Shown here: positions 38,147-48,326 of the stretch, one piece after another
How positions within the stretch are numbered: the stretch's first letter is position 1
Layout: each line of letters opens with the position of its first letter
DNA from: a virus
Virus record (IMG/VR): IMGVR_UViG_3300025102_000015
Location: 1 to 64,000 of that record
Reading direction: 5' to 3' (one strand)
DNA length: 64,000 nt
The notes under the pieces: generated by a model
The model's database searches: none
What the model was told of the DNA's origin: nothing
Seen by the model: only the letters and a program-made list of their open reading frames with translations
Made by a program: the position numbers and the translations under genes

Positions 38147-40421
38147 TATACAAGTTAATTATGCAACCTTTGATGTAGAAGATTATAAGCGTGAAGCTAA
38201 ATTATCTTCATACAATCTACCCTTTACACCGCTTACATTTAAAGCGCGTATACCTAGCTCTCTAGGCGGTGAAGCTGTAACTACACAATATAATACTCTT
38301 AAAGCAACCTTCGACTTTGGTGATGGTACCTACGGTAACACACTAACAAGTATACACGCATACCAATATCCAGGCGTATACAATGTTCGAATGATTTTAC
38401 GGGATTGTGATAACAATAGTATATTAGCGTCATATAGTACTAATGTCACAATACATGATTATATTACTAATACTTTTACTTTAACAGCAGGTCCGACTAA
38501 ATCTAATATATTAGAATTATCAGCAGGTGAATTTTCTAACCCAATAACAATTAATTCCCAGACGCCCTTTTATCAAGATTTTCAAGATATCTATTTTTCT
38601 GTATCAGGGTGTGATGTACCTAACTTTTTTAATCTAAAACCAAATAAATTTAATAACCTTAGAGCATTTCACTCGTTTTATAAGAAAAACTACATTGACA
38701 CGCTATCGGGATTTGAATATGAAGAGATAAAGAAAATGTCTTTATCATCTACAAACATATATATACGTTTAAGTGGAAACAATCATACATCAGGTAAAGG
38801 ACCAACAGCTTTCTCTATAGTTAACACTATTAGTTCACATATTTCAAGCTTTCACGCTGGTAGCTCTGGTAAAGATATATTTTATTTTAAAACTGACAAA
38901 CAAAAACAACCCTATAGACCTATTAACATATCTCTCTTTAAAGATAGAGATAATATTTTTTCAGATACTACATCTGGGTTTAAGAATAACGATTATTCAA
39001 ATAACTTTACTATTGCTCTCTCTTCTTTAGTTGGAACGGTTTCTTCGCAAACTATTAGTAGTATAGCAATCACATCAAATGGTATACCTGGTGAAGGTGA
39101 CAGTGTCACAACTTTTGAAGTTTCACCAGTTCAATTTAAAGGGTTAGGTATCCCGTTTATTTTATCACCAAAGAACACAGGTTATTATACAATGAAGTCG
39201 TTGTCAAGTAACACAACACCTACATTCGAATTGTTATCTGGAACATCACCAGAAATTATACCTGGAGTCAGTGGTGTTGTTGTATCCACAACTCATTATG
39301 ATATACAGAGTTTAAGTGGCGCGCCTTTATCTGCTTTTGATACAAGATTTTGGTATAGAGGTTTGTTAACATTTAATGACAAGACCTTAGCGACACTTTC
39401 TGGTAAACCATCTGTATTAACTTTAAGCGCCAAATGTTTATATGAAGATACTGCTACGAGCCCAACGTTAAAAAATACTGTAACTGGTTTTGCTCCATTT
39501 ACCTGTTACCCTAAAAATTATTATGAAGCTTATAAACAAAATGAAAATTTTGATTTTGAGCAAACAATAAAAGATTTAAGATTTCAAGAAATATTATTAG
39601 ATAAAGATATACTATTTACGGATTTTATAGGTACTATATTTGGTAGTGTTAGTAGCGATTATACTGTTCTTGGTAAAAAGTTATGGTCAAAGATACAAAA
39701 CTTTACATCAAATACTAATGATATAGATTATTGTGATATAACATCTCTTATTAATTTAGCTAGTTTAACAGATGATGATGGTATAGTATTTGATAGAGCT
39801 TTGGCCCAGCAACCGGAGATGGTAGATAGGTTAATGAGTGTCTTAAGTGTTAACTATAATAAATTTAGAGGTACACAAAATAAATTTGATGAAAATTATA
39901 ACCCTCAAGGACATACGACAAAAGCCACATATGGTAAAAATTTAGATGGGTTGTTAAATACATCAACATATGAAGTATCTGCCGGTACAGATATAGTAGC
40001 TTATGAAAAATTTAGTGAAACGTATACAAGGTTAAATACATATCAACCTCTATGTGCACTAAGTGGTGGGTCTGGTGAGTTTGGCGCAGCATATTCACGT
40101 TCACGTAATACAAATACATATATGTTAAGTGATTTTAGTACAACCGTACCTACAGGATCTGCTATAACGAGTAGTGGCTCGTATTGGGGGTGGCCTTTAG
40201 TATTACCAACGTCGTATGATACAACAGAAGTAGATAAATTTTATAAATTTTACAGTCTATCTGCTGGGTTTGATAATACTATAGAAGGAGGGTTAATTGA
40301 TTATAAAAATGGCTTAACAACACTCGATTATAGTACACCACTCAGTTCACTAGAGGGTGATAACAATGTATTTGATGTTATGATTCGAAACTCCTTATTT
40401 AGTAGTCTATCTCTGTTCTAG
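38139..40421 (+). CDS. Large baseplate-region protein with PKD-like domain
   Basis: 760 residues. Residues about 40-120 have a PKD-like beta-sandwich signature: ATFDFGDGTYGNTL, HAYQYPGVYNVRMIL. The rest is beta-rich with repeated NTSTYE- and SSLS-type strands, then a helical segment (IKDLRFQEILLDKDILFTDF). No T4 homologue is recognised. It overlaps gp6 by 8 nt and leads a run of five unrecognised large genes, so a baseplate wedge extension is likely. Confidence 0.65.
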   Translation: MSNIQVNYATFDVEDYKREAKLSSYNLPFTPLTFKARIPSSLGGEAVTTQYNTLKATFDFGDGTYGNTLTSIHAYQYPGVYNVRMILRDCDNNSILASYSTNVTIHDYITNTFTLTAGPTKSNILELSAGEFSNPITINSQTPFYQDFQDIYFSVSGCDVPNFFNLKPNKFNNLRAFHSFYKKNYIDTLSGFEYEEIKKMSLSSTNIYIRLSGNNHTSGKGPTAFSIVNTISSHISSFHAGSSGKDIFYFKTDKQKQPYRPINISLFKDRDNIFSDTTSGFKNNDYSNNFTIALSSLVGTVSSQTISSIAITSNGIPGEGDSVTTFEVSPVQFKGLGIPFILSPKNTGYYTMKSLSSNTTPTFELLSGTSPEIIPGVSGVVVSTTHYDIQSLSGAPLSAFDTRFWYRGLLTFNDKTLATLSGKPSVLTLSAKCLYEDTATSPTLKNTVTGFAPFTCYPKNYYEAYKQNENFDFEQTIKDLRFQEILLDKDILFTDFIGTIFGSVSSDYTVLGKKLWSKIQNFTSNTNDIDYCDITSLINLASLTDDDGIVFDRALAQQPEMVDRLMSVLSVNYNKFRGTQNKFDENYNPQGHTTKATYGKNLDGLLNTSTYEVSAGTDIVAYEKFSETYTRLNTYQPLCALSGGSGEFGAAYSRSRNTNTYMLSDFSTTVPTGSAITSSGSYWGWPLVLPTSYDTTEVDKFYKFYSLSAGFDNTIEGGLIDYKNGLTTLDYSTPLSSLEGDNNVFDVMIRNSLFSSLSLF

Positions 40422-40424
40422 AGA

Positions 40425-40430
40425 TAAATA
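40425..40430 (+). promoter_or_regulatory. Late-type promoter element TAAATA
   Basis: TAAATA 6 nt before ATG 40437. Confidence 0.55.
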
Positions 40431-40436
40431 TGTTTA

Positions 40437-43430
40437 ATGGATACTATTGTTACAGGCTACCCTGAAGTAGATTTATCTATAACTAATCCTAATGTAAAGC
40501 GTGATGATGCATTAGATAGGTTTACTCCATTTTCTTTTGTTCAGTTTATAGAAACTGTAACTGAGCAATATAATCCGGATACACTAACTGGATTTTATAA
40601 TACGTATATTAGTAGATGGAATACACAAATTGAAGGTAAAGATAGTGATAATAAAGATATAATAATTGAACGATATCGTGACTTCTTAAAAGATATTACT
40701 TTAAATTTTTCTACTAATGCAGAGCGAAGATATCTTACACAGTTAGATTTTTCAGACGCGCATGATTTAGAAGTAGCGATGTCTTTTTACAGTAAAAAGA
40801 TACGAAGTATTATATCATACTACAAAAGCAAAAGACAGAAGCTACATTACGCATCTACAAAAGCAAAAGTAAAAGGTAGTACATTAGGCGCAGAGCAGGC
40901 TGCTATAGATCTTATTTTAGAATTTTTAGAAAATCGAAGTACAGCTGCTAAGGACTACGATATAGATAAAATTAAAGAAAAGTTATCAATATCTATGACA
41001 GAGTATTTCGATAACTTCGCACAATACTTTAATAGGGATCCTAACGCGTCATCTTATGGTGAAACTTTTAAAGGTTACGATCCTTTACAAACACCACGGG
41101 ATAATATATTTTTATCAGATGATGAGTCTCTTATACAACAAGTTTTTGCTAATGTCGCGAGTGATTTAATTGAGCTTAAAGAAGCTCAGCAAACTTTAAA
41201 TTTTAACATAAAAGAAGATTCATTATTCAATAATAAAAGAAAGCTTACAGAAAAGTTTATGGGGGCTGACTTCTATTATATTGCAACAGATGACGATGGA
41301 CATCCGGAGCTAGATGAAAACAACAATATAAAAATGTTGTTTAAAGCTGAAAAACCATATGCTAATTTCTTAAATCAAGATTTTCCATCAACTGCGTCAG
41401 TTTTTTCTAATGATATAATTAGTAAGCGAGATCTAGGATTTTTTAGACCGCAAAATTCTGCAATTGTAGTTATCGAGGGTAAGAGATTACAATTTTTTAC
41501 AAGAAAAAAATACCCACCAAATCAATTATATATTTTTCCTGATCCTAGTTTATTTACAAATACAGAAAATGTTCTTACATTTATTATTGATACATCACGC
41601 GCCATTAATAACGCAAGTAAGGGTATTGCAGTTAATCAGCCCAACACAGATAGAGACAGTACCGCTTTTATAGGTTATAATTCTGAAATGGGGCAGGATA
41701 GAAACTTAAATACTGATCTATCTTATCTATTCGATGAAGGTTATATTTATGATGGTAAAAAGGATCTCATCGGTAATATATTTGGGTTAGTAAAGGACTC
41801 AAATTACTATAGAAATAATGTAACACTTGAAACGCGTAAACAGGTTAAGAGTCTGTTAATGAATGGTTATCAGTTTTTTGATGATCTATACGGTGAAGGA
41901 TATAAATTTTCTTATAAAACAGCTGACTCGTCTACATTTTCTGAAACTATAAGATCCGGATTATCTACATTCACTAATGGGTTTACAGGTAGAGGGCCTG
42001 CTGACTTATTACCTGATACGCCTGGTAGCTGGACGAGCTTCCCAACTTCTGCTTATAATATATTTTACAGATATTTTAACCCATATCAAGGGCTAAAAGA
42101 GCCATCTAATTACTTAGAAGTTGACTATAAGAGACCGGAGGGCTTAGTCATAGATGCAGATGTAAAGGAGGGAGCATATTTTGCCTTTTCAGATACAGAA
42201 GCTCTCGTAGACCCAACAAGTGCAACTGATATAGGTGTGTCAAATGTTTCAGATTTAAGCTCCTACGCTACAAGCACTGCACAATTTTATTTTTCAGAAC
42301 TAGCTGAAGCGGGTATCGGGTTGTTTAACTCAAATCCGCCGTACCCTGCTTCGTTTCCTAATAAGACTATCTTCACAGCGTTATGTGATCCAACTGATGC
42401 TTTTACTAAAAGTCTTGTAGGTAACTTTAGTTACAATGTACGTTTATCTGGTGGGTCTGGAAACTCAGGGAATGATGTTAAAAATTATGACGGTGGGTTG
42501 TTTACAGATAATATAATATTCAATTATTCACAAAATAGAGAGACATTTGATTATAATACTGACGTCTTTGCAAAGACGTCTATTGCAGATGTAACATCAG
42601 CGACTTCAAGATTTTTTAATAAGAGAGAGCATTTAGGTAAAATATATGTTAAAAATATAAACAAAGCGTGGAACGCGCCAGCGGTACAAGAGCTTACAGA
42701 AACACTACCATATCTCTCCACTAAATATAACAAAGCGGTTTGTAATGAATTATCTACAGCTGTGGTTAATTTTGATATCTTCTATAATACACTTTTTATT
42801 GAGACAAGTAGTTATGTAGTTATTGAAAGAACTAACTATGACAAAGATACGTTTGAAACACCAAACACATTTACCAATTCTTTAACAATAAATACAAACT
42901 TTTTTGATAAAGCTAGTAATAGATTAAAAGTTGAGGATAATGTTTTTTATTGTCGAATGGCGAGGCAGCAAGTAAATTATAAAGGTGATAATTTTTACCC
43001 AGAAATTTACAGATATAATTATACAAAAGATAGTAGCGAACAAATATACCCAACAGCTGGTAACTCTGTTCTTTCGTCAGCAGCATATTTTGCATTAACG
43101 GCTGATGATTCTGTATACATTGAATGTAGTCGCCCGCAACTAACCTATAGCAGTGATAATAATCAATTTAATCTCGCTGTAATCTTAAAGGATCAGAATA
43201 AAGGCCCAGTTTTATTAAATTATCTCTTTGAGTATGTTGATGACATTAAGTTTTTAAATACAGAGGCGTATGTATGTAATAATAGTAGATTTACCTTTAA
43301 CTTTACTCAATCTGCAAAAAATATACGTAATTTAAATAATATTAATTTTGTACTATCGTCTATCGTACCTACACTTACAACAACATACGTTACCCCTTCA
43401 CCTTTATCCGGAGCAGCTTTAATACTATGA
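40437..43430 (+). CDS. Large baseplate protein (997 aa), gp7-like by position
   Basis: 997 residues, close in length to T4 gp7 (1032) and located after gp6 as in T4, but no conserved motif was recognised. The N-terminal 230 residues are mixed helix (FSFVQFIETVTEQYNPDTL, YNTYISRWN) and the rest is beta-rich, Asp/Asn/Tyr-heavy. A 20-bp perfect palindrome lies inside at 42561-42580. Could be a wedge or a T4-unlike baseplate ring. The next gene starts on its stop (ATGA). Confidence 0.5.
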   Translation: MDTIVTGYPEVDLSITNPNVKRDDALDRFTPFSFVQFIETVTEQYNPDTLTGFYNTYISRWNTQIEGKDSDNKDIIIERYRDFLKDITLNFSTNAERRYLTQLDFSDAHDLEVAMSFYSKKIRSIISYYKSKRQKLHYASTKAKVKGSTLGAEQAAIDLILEFLENRSTAAKDYDIDKIKEKLSISMTEYFDNFAQYFNRDPNASSYGETFKGYDPLQTPRDNIFLSDDESLIQQVFANVASDLIELKEAQQTLNFNIKEDSLFNNKRKLTEKFMGADFYYIATDDDGHPELDENNNIKMLFKAEKPYANFLNQDFPSTASVFSNDIISKRDLGFFRPQNSAIVVIEGKRLQFFTRKKYPPNQLYIFPDPSLFTNTENVLTFIIDTSRAINNASKGIAVNQPNTDRDSTAFIGYNSEMGQDRNLNTDLSYLFDEGYIYDGKKDLIGNIFGLVKDSNYYRNNVTLETRKQVKSLLMNGYQFFDDLYGEGYKFSYKTADSSTFSETIRSGLSTFTNGFTGRGPADLLPDTPGSWTSFPTSAYNIFYRYFNPYQGLKEPSNYLEVDYKRPEGLVIDADVKEGAYFAFSDTEALVDPTSATDIGVSNVSDLSSYATSTAQFYFSELAEAGIGLFNSNPPYPASFPNKTIFTALCDPTDAFTKSLVGNFSYNVRLSGGSGNSGNDVKNYDGGLFTDNIIFNYSQNRETFDYNTDVFAKTSIADVTSATSRFFNKREHLGKIYVKNINKAWNAPAVQELTETLPYLSTKYNKAVCNELSTAVVNFDIFYNTLFIETSSYVVIERTNYDKDTFETPNTFTNSLTINTNFFDKASNRLKVEDNVFYCRMARQQVNYKGDNFYPEIYRYNYTKDSSEQIYPTAGNSVLSSAAYFALTADDSVYIECSRPQLTYSSDNNQFNLAVILKDQNKGPVLLNYLFEYVDDIKFLNTEAYVCNNSRFTFNFTQSAKNIRNLNNINFVLSSIVPTLTTTYVTPSPLSGAALIL

Positions 43431-43963
43431 ATACTTTTACTCTCTCTTTATCTACAACACAAGCTGGTGATTCTACACTCTATGAAACTATTGATCTTTT
43501 CGATGTTACTAGCTTTAATATAAATTTGGTAGATATATTTACCGATACATTTCCAAATTATCTAGCAATTGATTGGGGCGACGGTACACCTGTACTAGAG
43601 CCCAATGTTACTATTTTTCGCGACTATTTAAAGGATTCAATATATCCTGAAGTAAATAGAGGTATTGCACCAAAATATCTATCAGATCTATATAATCATA
43701 TATACGAGCCGTCTAATTATGCGCTTAACAAGTCTGTAGTATTAAAAATTAATGTGGGGTATGTTACAGGTGAAACGACGCAATTAAGCGCACCTATAAA
43801 TATACGAACGGGCGGTTATTATCAAACTGTTGAAGATATTGACTTAGTAGGGCTGGATCTCTTAAACAAAAGCTATAATAGCTCTAGATTTACATTTCTT
43901 ACTAAAAAAGATAATTATATAGTTCAATTGGATAACGAATCTTATAAAGAAGACACAGCATAA
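43427..43963 (+). CDS. PKD-like baseplate protein (178 aa)
   Basis: A beta-sandwich protein whose YLAIDWGDGTPVLEP loop is the PKD-type turn, followed by LYNHIYEPSNYALNKSVVLKIN, the typical second half of that fold. Short relative of the domain in the 38139 gene. Its TAA stop starts the TAAATA of the next gene. Role unknown, possibly a wedge-bridging or glycan-binding part. Confidence 0.55.
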   Translation: MNTFTLSLSTTQAGDSTLYETIDLFDVTSFNINLVDIFTDTFPNYLAIDWGDGTPVLEPNVTIFRDYLKDSIYPEVNRGIAPKYLSDLYNHIYEPSNYALNKSVVLKINVGYVTGETTQLSAPINIRTGGYYQTVEDIDLVGLDLLNKSYNSSRFTFLTKKDNYIVQLDNESYKEDTA

Positions 43964-43966
43964 ATA
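43961..43966 (+). promoter_or_regulatory. Late-type TAAATA sharing an upstream stop codon
   Basis: The TAA stop (43961-43963) opens TAAATA, 6 nt before ATG 43973. Confidence 0.6.
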
Positions 43967-43972
43967 TTGTTA

Positions 43973-46351
43973 ATGGGATCTTTAGTAAAATCTAGTCTAA
44001 GTGCACTTAGCTCAGCAGAGGCTAGCTTTTGTCCGATGAATATTGAATTAGATCAATTTCCACGGACATTTAATGGCGGCTTTAAGATAAATTTTATTCA
44101 AGCTCTCTCTAGCTCACAAAGCTTTAAAAATTTAAATTATACTAACTTTTATCTTACTAATAATGTTTTATTAGATAGCGTTACAACATATAACGCACCA
44201 AAAATAAAGCCGAAAAAATATACATCGACGTTAAATTTTGGAATTAGCGCTACGGCTTTTTGTACCTTCAAACAAGCTTCCTTAAGCACGTTTAAAATAC
44301 AAAATAATATTTACGAAGCAGAAAATTATGGGACAACATCAATTAGCTCTGAGAAGGGTGATGTTTTTGAAATTGAATTAGTGGATGATTTCAATTGTAG
44401 AGTTGCAACACGTGTTAACAATATTCGATATTTTCTTGTTGTAGAAGATGATAACACTAGCGAGTTTAAAGATACACGTGAAGTATTATTTGTTGCAGAA
44501 AGTCAGTTACCTTTATCAGGCTTTAATCTAAACTACAACTTATGTAAATATACATCAATAAGCTATATTAATTTATATTCAACAAAAGCTAAATCTGGTA
44601 CCCGGACGGTTTACGCCCTAACGAGTGATGGAAATAAGGTTGTAGCTACAAGATTAAATCCAATAAATCAATATAATGAACTTGCAGTTACAGCTTTTAG
44701 TATAAGACTGGATCAGGAATTAAATTTAACTCTACCGTCTCCGTATAATACATCATATATAACATATGATAATTCCGGTAAGGTTAAAAATGCAGCAAGC
44801 GATTTTAATTTACCCTCTAACTACTTATTTTATAGTTCGAGTAACAACGATAAGCAGGTTTTTAATTTTTTAACTTTAAAAAATATAGTAAATACACAAG
44901 ATTCATTTACATCATCAAATAACCTCCTATCTACATCTGAAACTACTACCTTTGCGCAAAATTTAAGAAACTATACTAGTATTTTTTCTGACGTAGATAG
45001 TGAAGAAAATGAAACATTAGCATTAAACTATATTTACAATAATTATGATATAGTTATTAGGTCAGGCACGACACGCTTTACAACACCATCTTCACTTCAA
45101 CCCTTTGATAAGATTAATATCAATGATACAAAATTTGCAGATTGTGGTTCTTTTTCATTCGTTACGCCAGATTTATCAGATAGGGTATACAGTTTAGATG
45201 ATAACTCTATTAAAGGTGAAAATGTAACCTACTTATGTACGTGGTTATCTGGTGGTATAGGTAAACGCGGAACGTGGGTAGATAGATATTTTTATCCTGA
45301 TTTAGTCACAAAAGAAGAAGCTTTAGGCGGAGTTGGATCATTTAATGTAACTTATGATCAAGCTGTTGAAAACTTAATTATGACTAATTCAGATCTTAAG
45401 ACGTCGGTAACTGAAAAATATTATTTTGATAAAAAGAGTGATTTAGTTTTTGAACCATCAAAAAGATACAAATATGTGAGAATTGCAAAACAAGATTTTA
45501 CTAAAAAATCTCCGACAAATTTTTGCGAAACTTCGGTTGTAAATAGAAAGGTTAATAATTACTTTTCTAATATAAATGAAAATGGTGGTTTTGGATTAGG
45601 ATTTACAATACAAAACGATACAAATGATTTTTATATAGAGTCGGAATATAATTCAATTGACGGTGGTATTTGTTTTAAGAAAAATGGAAAAACTTGTAAG
45701 TTTACCTATAAGTTATTTGATAATAGCACCGAAGGTTTAAGTTTATCAGCTAGGATTGCGCAAACAACGTATGAGTATGAATTTGATATTGATTTATTTG
45801 AACAAAATAATGTTTTCTTATCTTTTGATGCTGTATTAGGTGAGTTTAAATTATATTTAAATTCAATTGAGTTGTATACATTTGAAATTAACGCTTTTCA
45901 AATGTATACTAAACGACTTCTATTTGGTGATATTTTCATATATTATATGAATGAGGATAATGAGCAACAAAGTATAGAAATATTACGTAATGCTGCTAGC
46001 GACCCGGAAGATAGAATAGCTATTGATAATCTATATCTCTCCCTCGAACCTCTTAATGAGAATGAACGATTAGCTTTCTTGTTTAATTCCAGTCTTAATA
46101 ATATACAAGATATTACTATATCTCTACCGTGTGGTCAGAGAAATTTAACAGACAACATACAATTAGTAAACTCGATTAATACAAATCTCAAACATAAGAG
46201 TAATGCGGTGGATATTAACATTAAGAATTTAAATATAACAGACAGTAGTATTCGCGATGAGGTTAAAAATATTATTTTAACAAACATTAAAAACTCTATT
46301 CCTAAAACAACTAATATTAACGAGGTTAAATTTATAAACTATAAAAAATGA
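43973..46351 (+). CDS. Large beta-rich baseplate protein, unknown (792 aa)
   Basis: Start ATG 43973 (MGSLVKSSLSALSSAEASF) is set by TAAATA. It is beta-rich with many Asn, Asp, Phe and Tyr, and has a late helix-strand block (ESIEILRNAASDPEDRIAID-like content). A long stretch resembles a lectin or concanavalin-type sandwich (GGICFKKNGKTCKFTYKLFD, DLFEQNNVFLSFDAVLGEF, FKLYLNSIELYTFEIN). The next gene starts on its stop codon (ATGA). No T4 homologue recognised. Confidence 0.55.
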   Translation: MGSLVKSSLSALSSAEASFCPMNIELDQFPRTFNGGFKINFIQALSSSQSFKNLNYTNFYLTNNVLLDSVTTYNAPKIKPKKYTSTLNFGISATAFCTFKQASLSTFKIQNNIYEAENYGTTSISSEKGDVFEIELVDDFNCRVATRVNNIRYFLVVEDDNTSEFKDTREVLFVAESQLPLSGFNLNYNLCKYTSISYINLYSTKAKSGTRTVYALTSDGNKVVATRLNPINQYNELAVTAFSIRLDQELNLTLPSPYNTSYITYDNSGKVKNAASDFNLPSNYLFYSSSNNDKQVFNFLTLKNIVNTQDSFTSSNNLLSTSETTTFAQNLRNYTSIFSDVDSEENETLALNYIYNNYDIVIRSGTTRFTTPSSLQPFDKININDTKFADCGSFSFVTPDLSDRVYSLDDNSIKGENVTYLCTWLSGGIGKRGTWVDRYFYPDLVTKEEALGGVGSFNVTYDQAVENLIMTNSDLKTSVTEKYYFDKKSDLVFEPSKRYKYVRIAKQDFTKKSPTNFCETSVVNRKVNNYFSNINENGGFGLGFTIQNDTNDFYIESEYNSIDGGICFKKNGKTCKFTYKLFDNSTEGLSLSARIAQTTYEYEFDIDLFEQNNVFLSFDAVLGEFKLYLNSIELYTFEINAFQMYTKRLLFGDIFIYYMNEDNEQQSIEILRNAASDPEDRIAIDNLYLSLEPLNENERLAFLFNSSLNNIQDITISLPCGQRNLTDNIQLVNSINTNLKHKSNAVDINIKNLNITDSSIRDEVKNIILTNIKNSIPKTTNINEVKFINYKK

Positions 46352-48312
46352 TTGAATATTTTAAATATGCTGCTACTGGTAGTTTTACCTTAAGTGGTGC
46401 ACCATATACGGGATTTGTTAACGTAAGAGATGGTGTAGCTTATACCGGTAAATCACTTACTCAGTCTTCACAAATTTTACAATCTACTGATACTTTTTTC
46501 GCAAATAGTATTTTACATGAATTAGAGTTTGATAGAACAACAACACCTACTGTAGAGTCCGACATACTAACTAGACCTGTTATATCTCCGAGAAGTGTAA
46601 TTGATCAATCTTTTATTGATACAAATTTAGGTATTTTAAATCAAAACAATCTTAATTTATATGCATTAAATATAACATCGCGAAATGATTTGCTTAACTT
46701 TAAAAATTCTGCAAAAAATGGAAATGCATACTTTTTGGGGCTATCGAGTGGTAAAAATGATACACGTAATGATGATACAAAACTAGCTAAAGATAATCAA
46801 TTTCCTATACAAATAGACCCGTTTAGTTTTATTGATAAAATACAAGGTGTAAGTGTATTGGATGATACTATCGATAGCACTCTTTTTGTTTATAATAATG
46901 AAACGTATTTTTATTTTACGACAACCTCTTCATCATCGCACACCTTTTCAGGTAGTTTTGTTAAGAACAGTACTCTAGTGCCTATTACACCTGATGAGGA
47001 TACAGGTGAAACTTTATTTAAAGGTGGTACTAGGTTTACATATGACAATTCAACGGATATATTATATAGCTTGTCTGCTGGTTCTGCAGAAATAAATCTT
47101 AATTTATACGATAATAGCTTTGTTAATCCTTGCGGTAAGTTAAAATTAGTAGATAAAATATCCTTACGAGAAAATATTATTGATGAAACAGTTAAAATAG
47201 GAAATAATTTATTAGGGTATAGATACCGGGAGGACGGGGAAGAGAATAATACAATTGCTATTTCTATTAGGAATAAGTACTCGAATAAATTAATTGCAAC
47301 AATCACAGCCGAGGAAGATGAAAGTATAGTTTCTTTTGATATAAGAGACTCGGATGATTCTATTTTAATTTTAACCGAGCCGGGTCAGGTACCACCAGAA
47401 GTTAGTGAAAAAGACACTAGCGGTGAAGGTGTATTTTACCTATATCAATTAGACGCTGAAAAAATAACTAATCTAAGTTCGAGTTTAAATCCAAAATGTG
47501 TATTTAGACATAGACCAACATATGAGTTTTCTGCAGTTGAGGGAGATGATATTAATATATTTTTCTCTCAAAACGATTCAAACGTCTTTATAATAAATGA
47601 TAGGGGATTTATAACAACAAGATTTATATCGAATCCTGAAGAAGTTTCTGGCTTTGCAGATCCAGATAATTTACAATATCTCCCCGATATGTATTTTGAT
47701 AACACAGGGGAGAGATTTAATTTAATTGAAAAGAAGTTTAATTCTAATACACTTAGATCAAACTACTTTAATTACATAAATTATATAGTATCAAAAAATG
47801 AAACTGATCTATTTTTTCTTCTACATAATATAGGCCGTATATATTTGTTTAAAGAAAGCAATTTATTGTATCAAAATTTTGTACCACTCGATCTTAAGAA
47901 TTTGTATGAAAAAATTACTAGTTGTGAGTCCAGTTTAGGAAGTACATTGAATAGTGAGATACAAAACATTATTAAAGATACGGTAAATATCTTTTTAAGC
48001 CTTAGTCTTATACCAGCTGCAACAATATCAGCTGGTATACCTATACTAAGAGATTATATAACATATAAAGGGTTAGACATTAATTTTAGAGATATCGAGT
48101 TTCATGAAAACGAAGCAGTAGATTATAATGTTGTTTCTCGTGTAATCAATCAACTTTTTGAGCTACAGCAACAAGTTTTAAATAGTATAATAGATAAAAC
48201 AGAATTATTAGAAGAACCGGAGGAGGACTTTTTCGGTGAAATTGTAATCGGTGAGACTGAATTTGATGAAATAAACCCAGGTAGTACTGATAGTGGTTCT
48301 CCTAATTACTAA
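46348..48312 (+). CDS. Large baseplate-region protein, unknown (654 aa)
   Basis: 654 residues. Beta-rich with several strand pairs such as DTIDSTLFVYNNETYFYFTT and LFFLLHNIGRIYLFKESN, like a short beta-propeller (FYLYQLDAEKITNLSS is typical content), then a C-terminal helix block VVSRVINQLFELQQQVLNSI. It starts on the stop of the upstream gene and precedes the fibre array. Possible adaptor between baseplate and fibres; function unknown. Confidence 0.5.
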   Translation: MIEYFKYAATGSFTLSGAPYTGFVNVRDGVAYTGKSLTQSSQILQSTDTFFANSILHELEFDRTTTPTVESDILTRPVISPRSVIDQSFIDTNLGILNQNNLNLYALNITSRNDLLNFKNSAKNGNAYFLGLSSGKNDTRNDDTKLAKDNQFPIQIDPFSFIDKIQGVSVLDDTIDSTLFVYNNETYFYFTTTSSSSHTFSGSFVKNSTLVPITPDEDTGETLFKGGTRFTYDNSTDILYSLSAGSAEINLNLYDNSFVNPCGKLKLVDKISLRENIIDETVKIGNNLLGYRYREDGEENNTIAISIRNKYSNKLIATITAEEDESIVSFDIRDSDDSILILTEPGQVPPEVSEKDTSGEGVFYLYQLDAEKITNLSSSLNPKCVFRHRPTYEFSAVEGDDINIFFSQNDSNVFIINDRGFITTRFISNPEEVSGFADPDNLQYLPDMYFDNTGERFNLIEKKFNSNTLRSNYFNYINYIVSKNETDLFFLLHNIGRIYLFKESNLLYQNFVPLDLKNLYEKITSCESSLGSTLNSEIQNIIKDTVNIFLSLSLIPAATISAGIPILRDYITYKGLDINFRDIEFHENEAVDYNVVSRVINQLFELQQQVLNSIIDKTELLEEPEEDFFGEIVIGETEFDEINPGSTDSGSPNY

Positions 48313-48314
48313 GA

Positions 48315-48320
48315 TAAATA
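48315..48320 (+). promoter_or_regulatory. Late-type promoter element TAAATA
   Basis: TAAATA 6 nt before ATG 48327. Confidence 0.6.
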
Positions 48321-48326
48321 TAGATA

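Noticed and set aside
48009-48039. 11-bp inverted repeat TATACCAGCTG/CAGCTGGTATA
   Set aside because: It encodes IPAATISAGIP, where repeated Ala/Gly/Ile codons readily yield palindromes; no T-tract follows.
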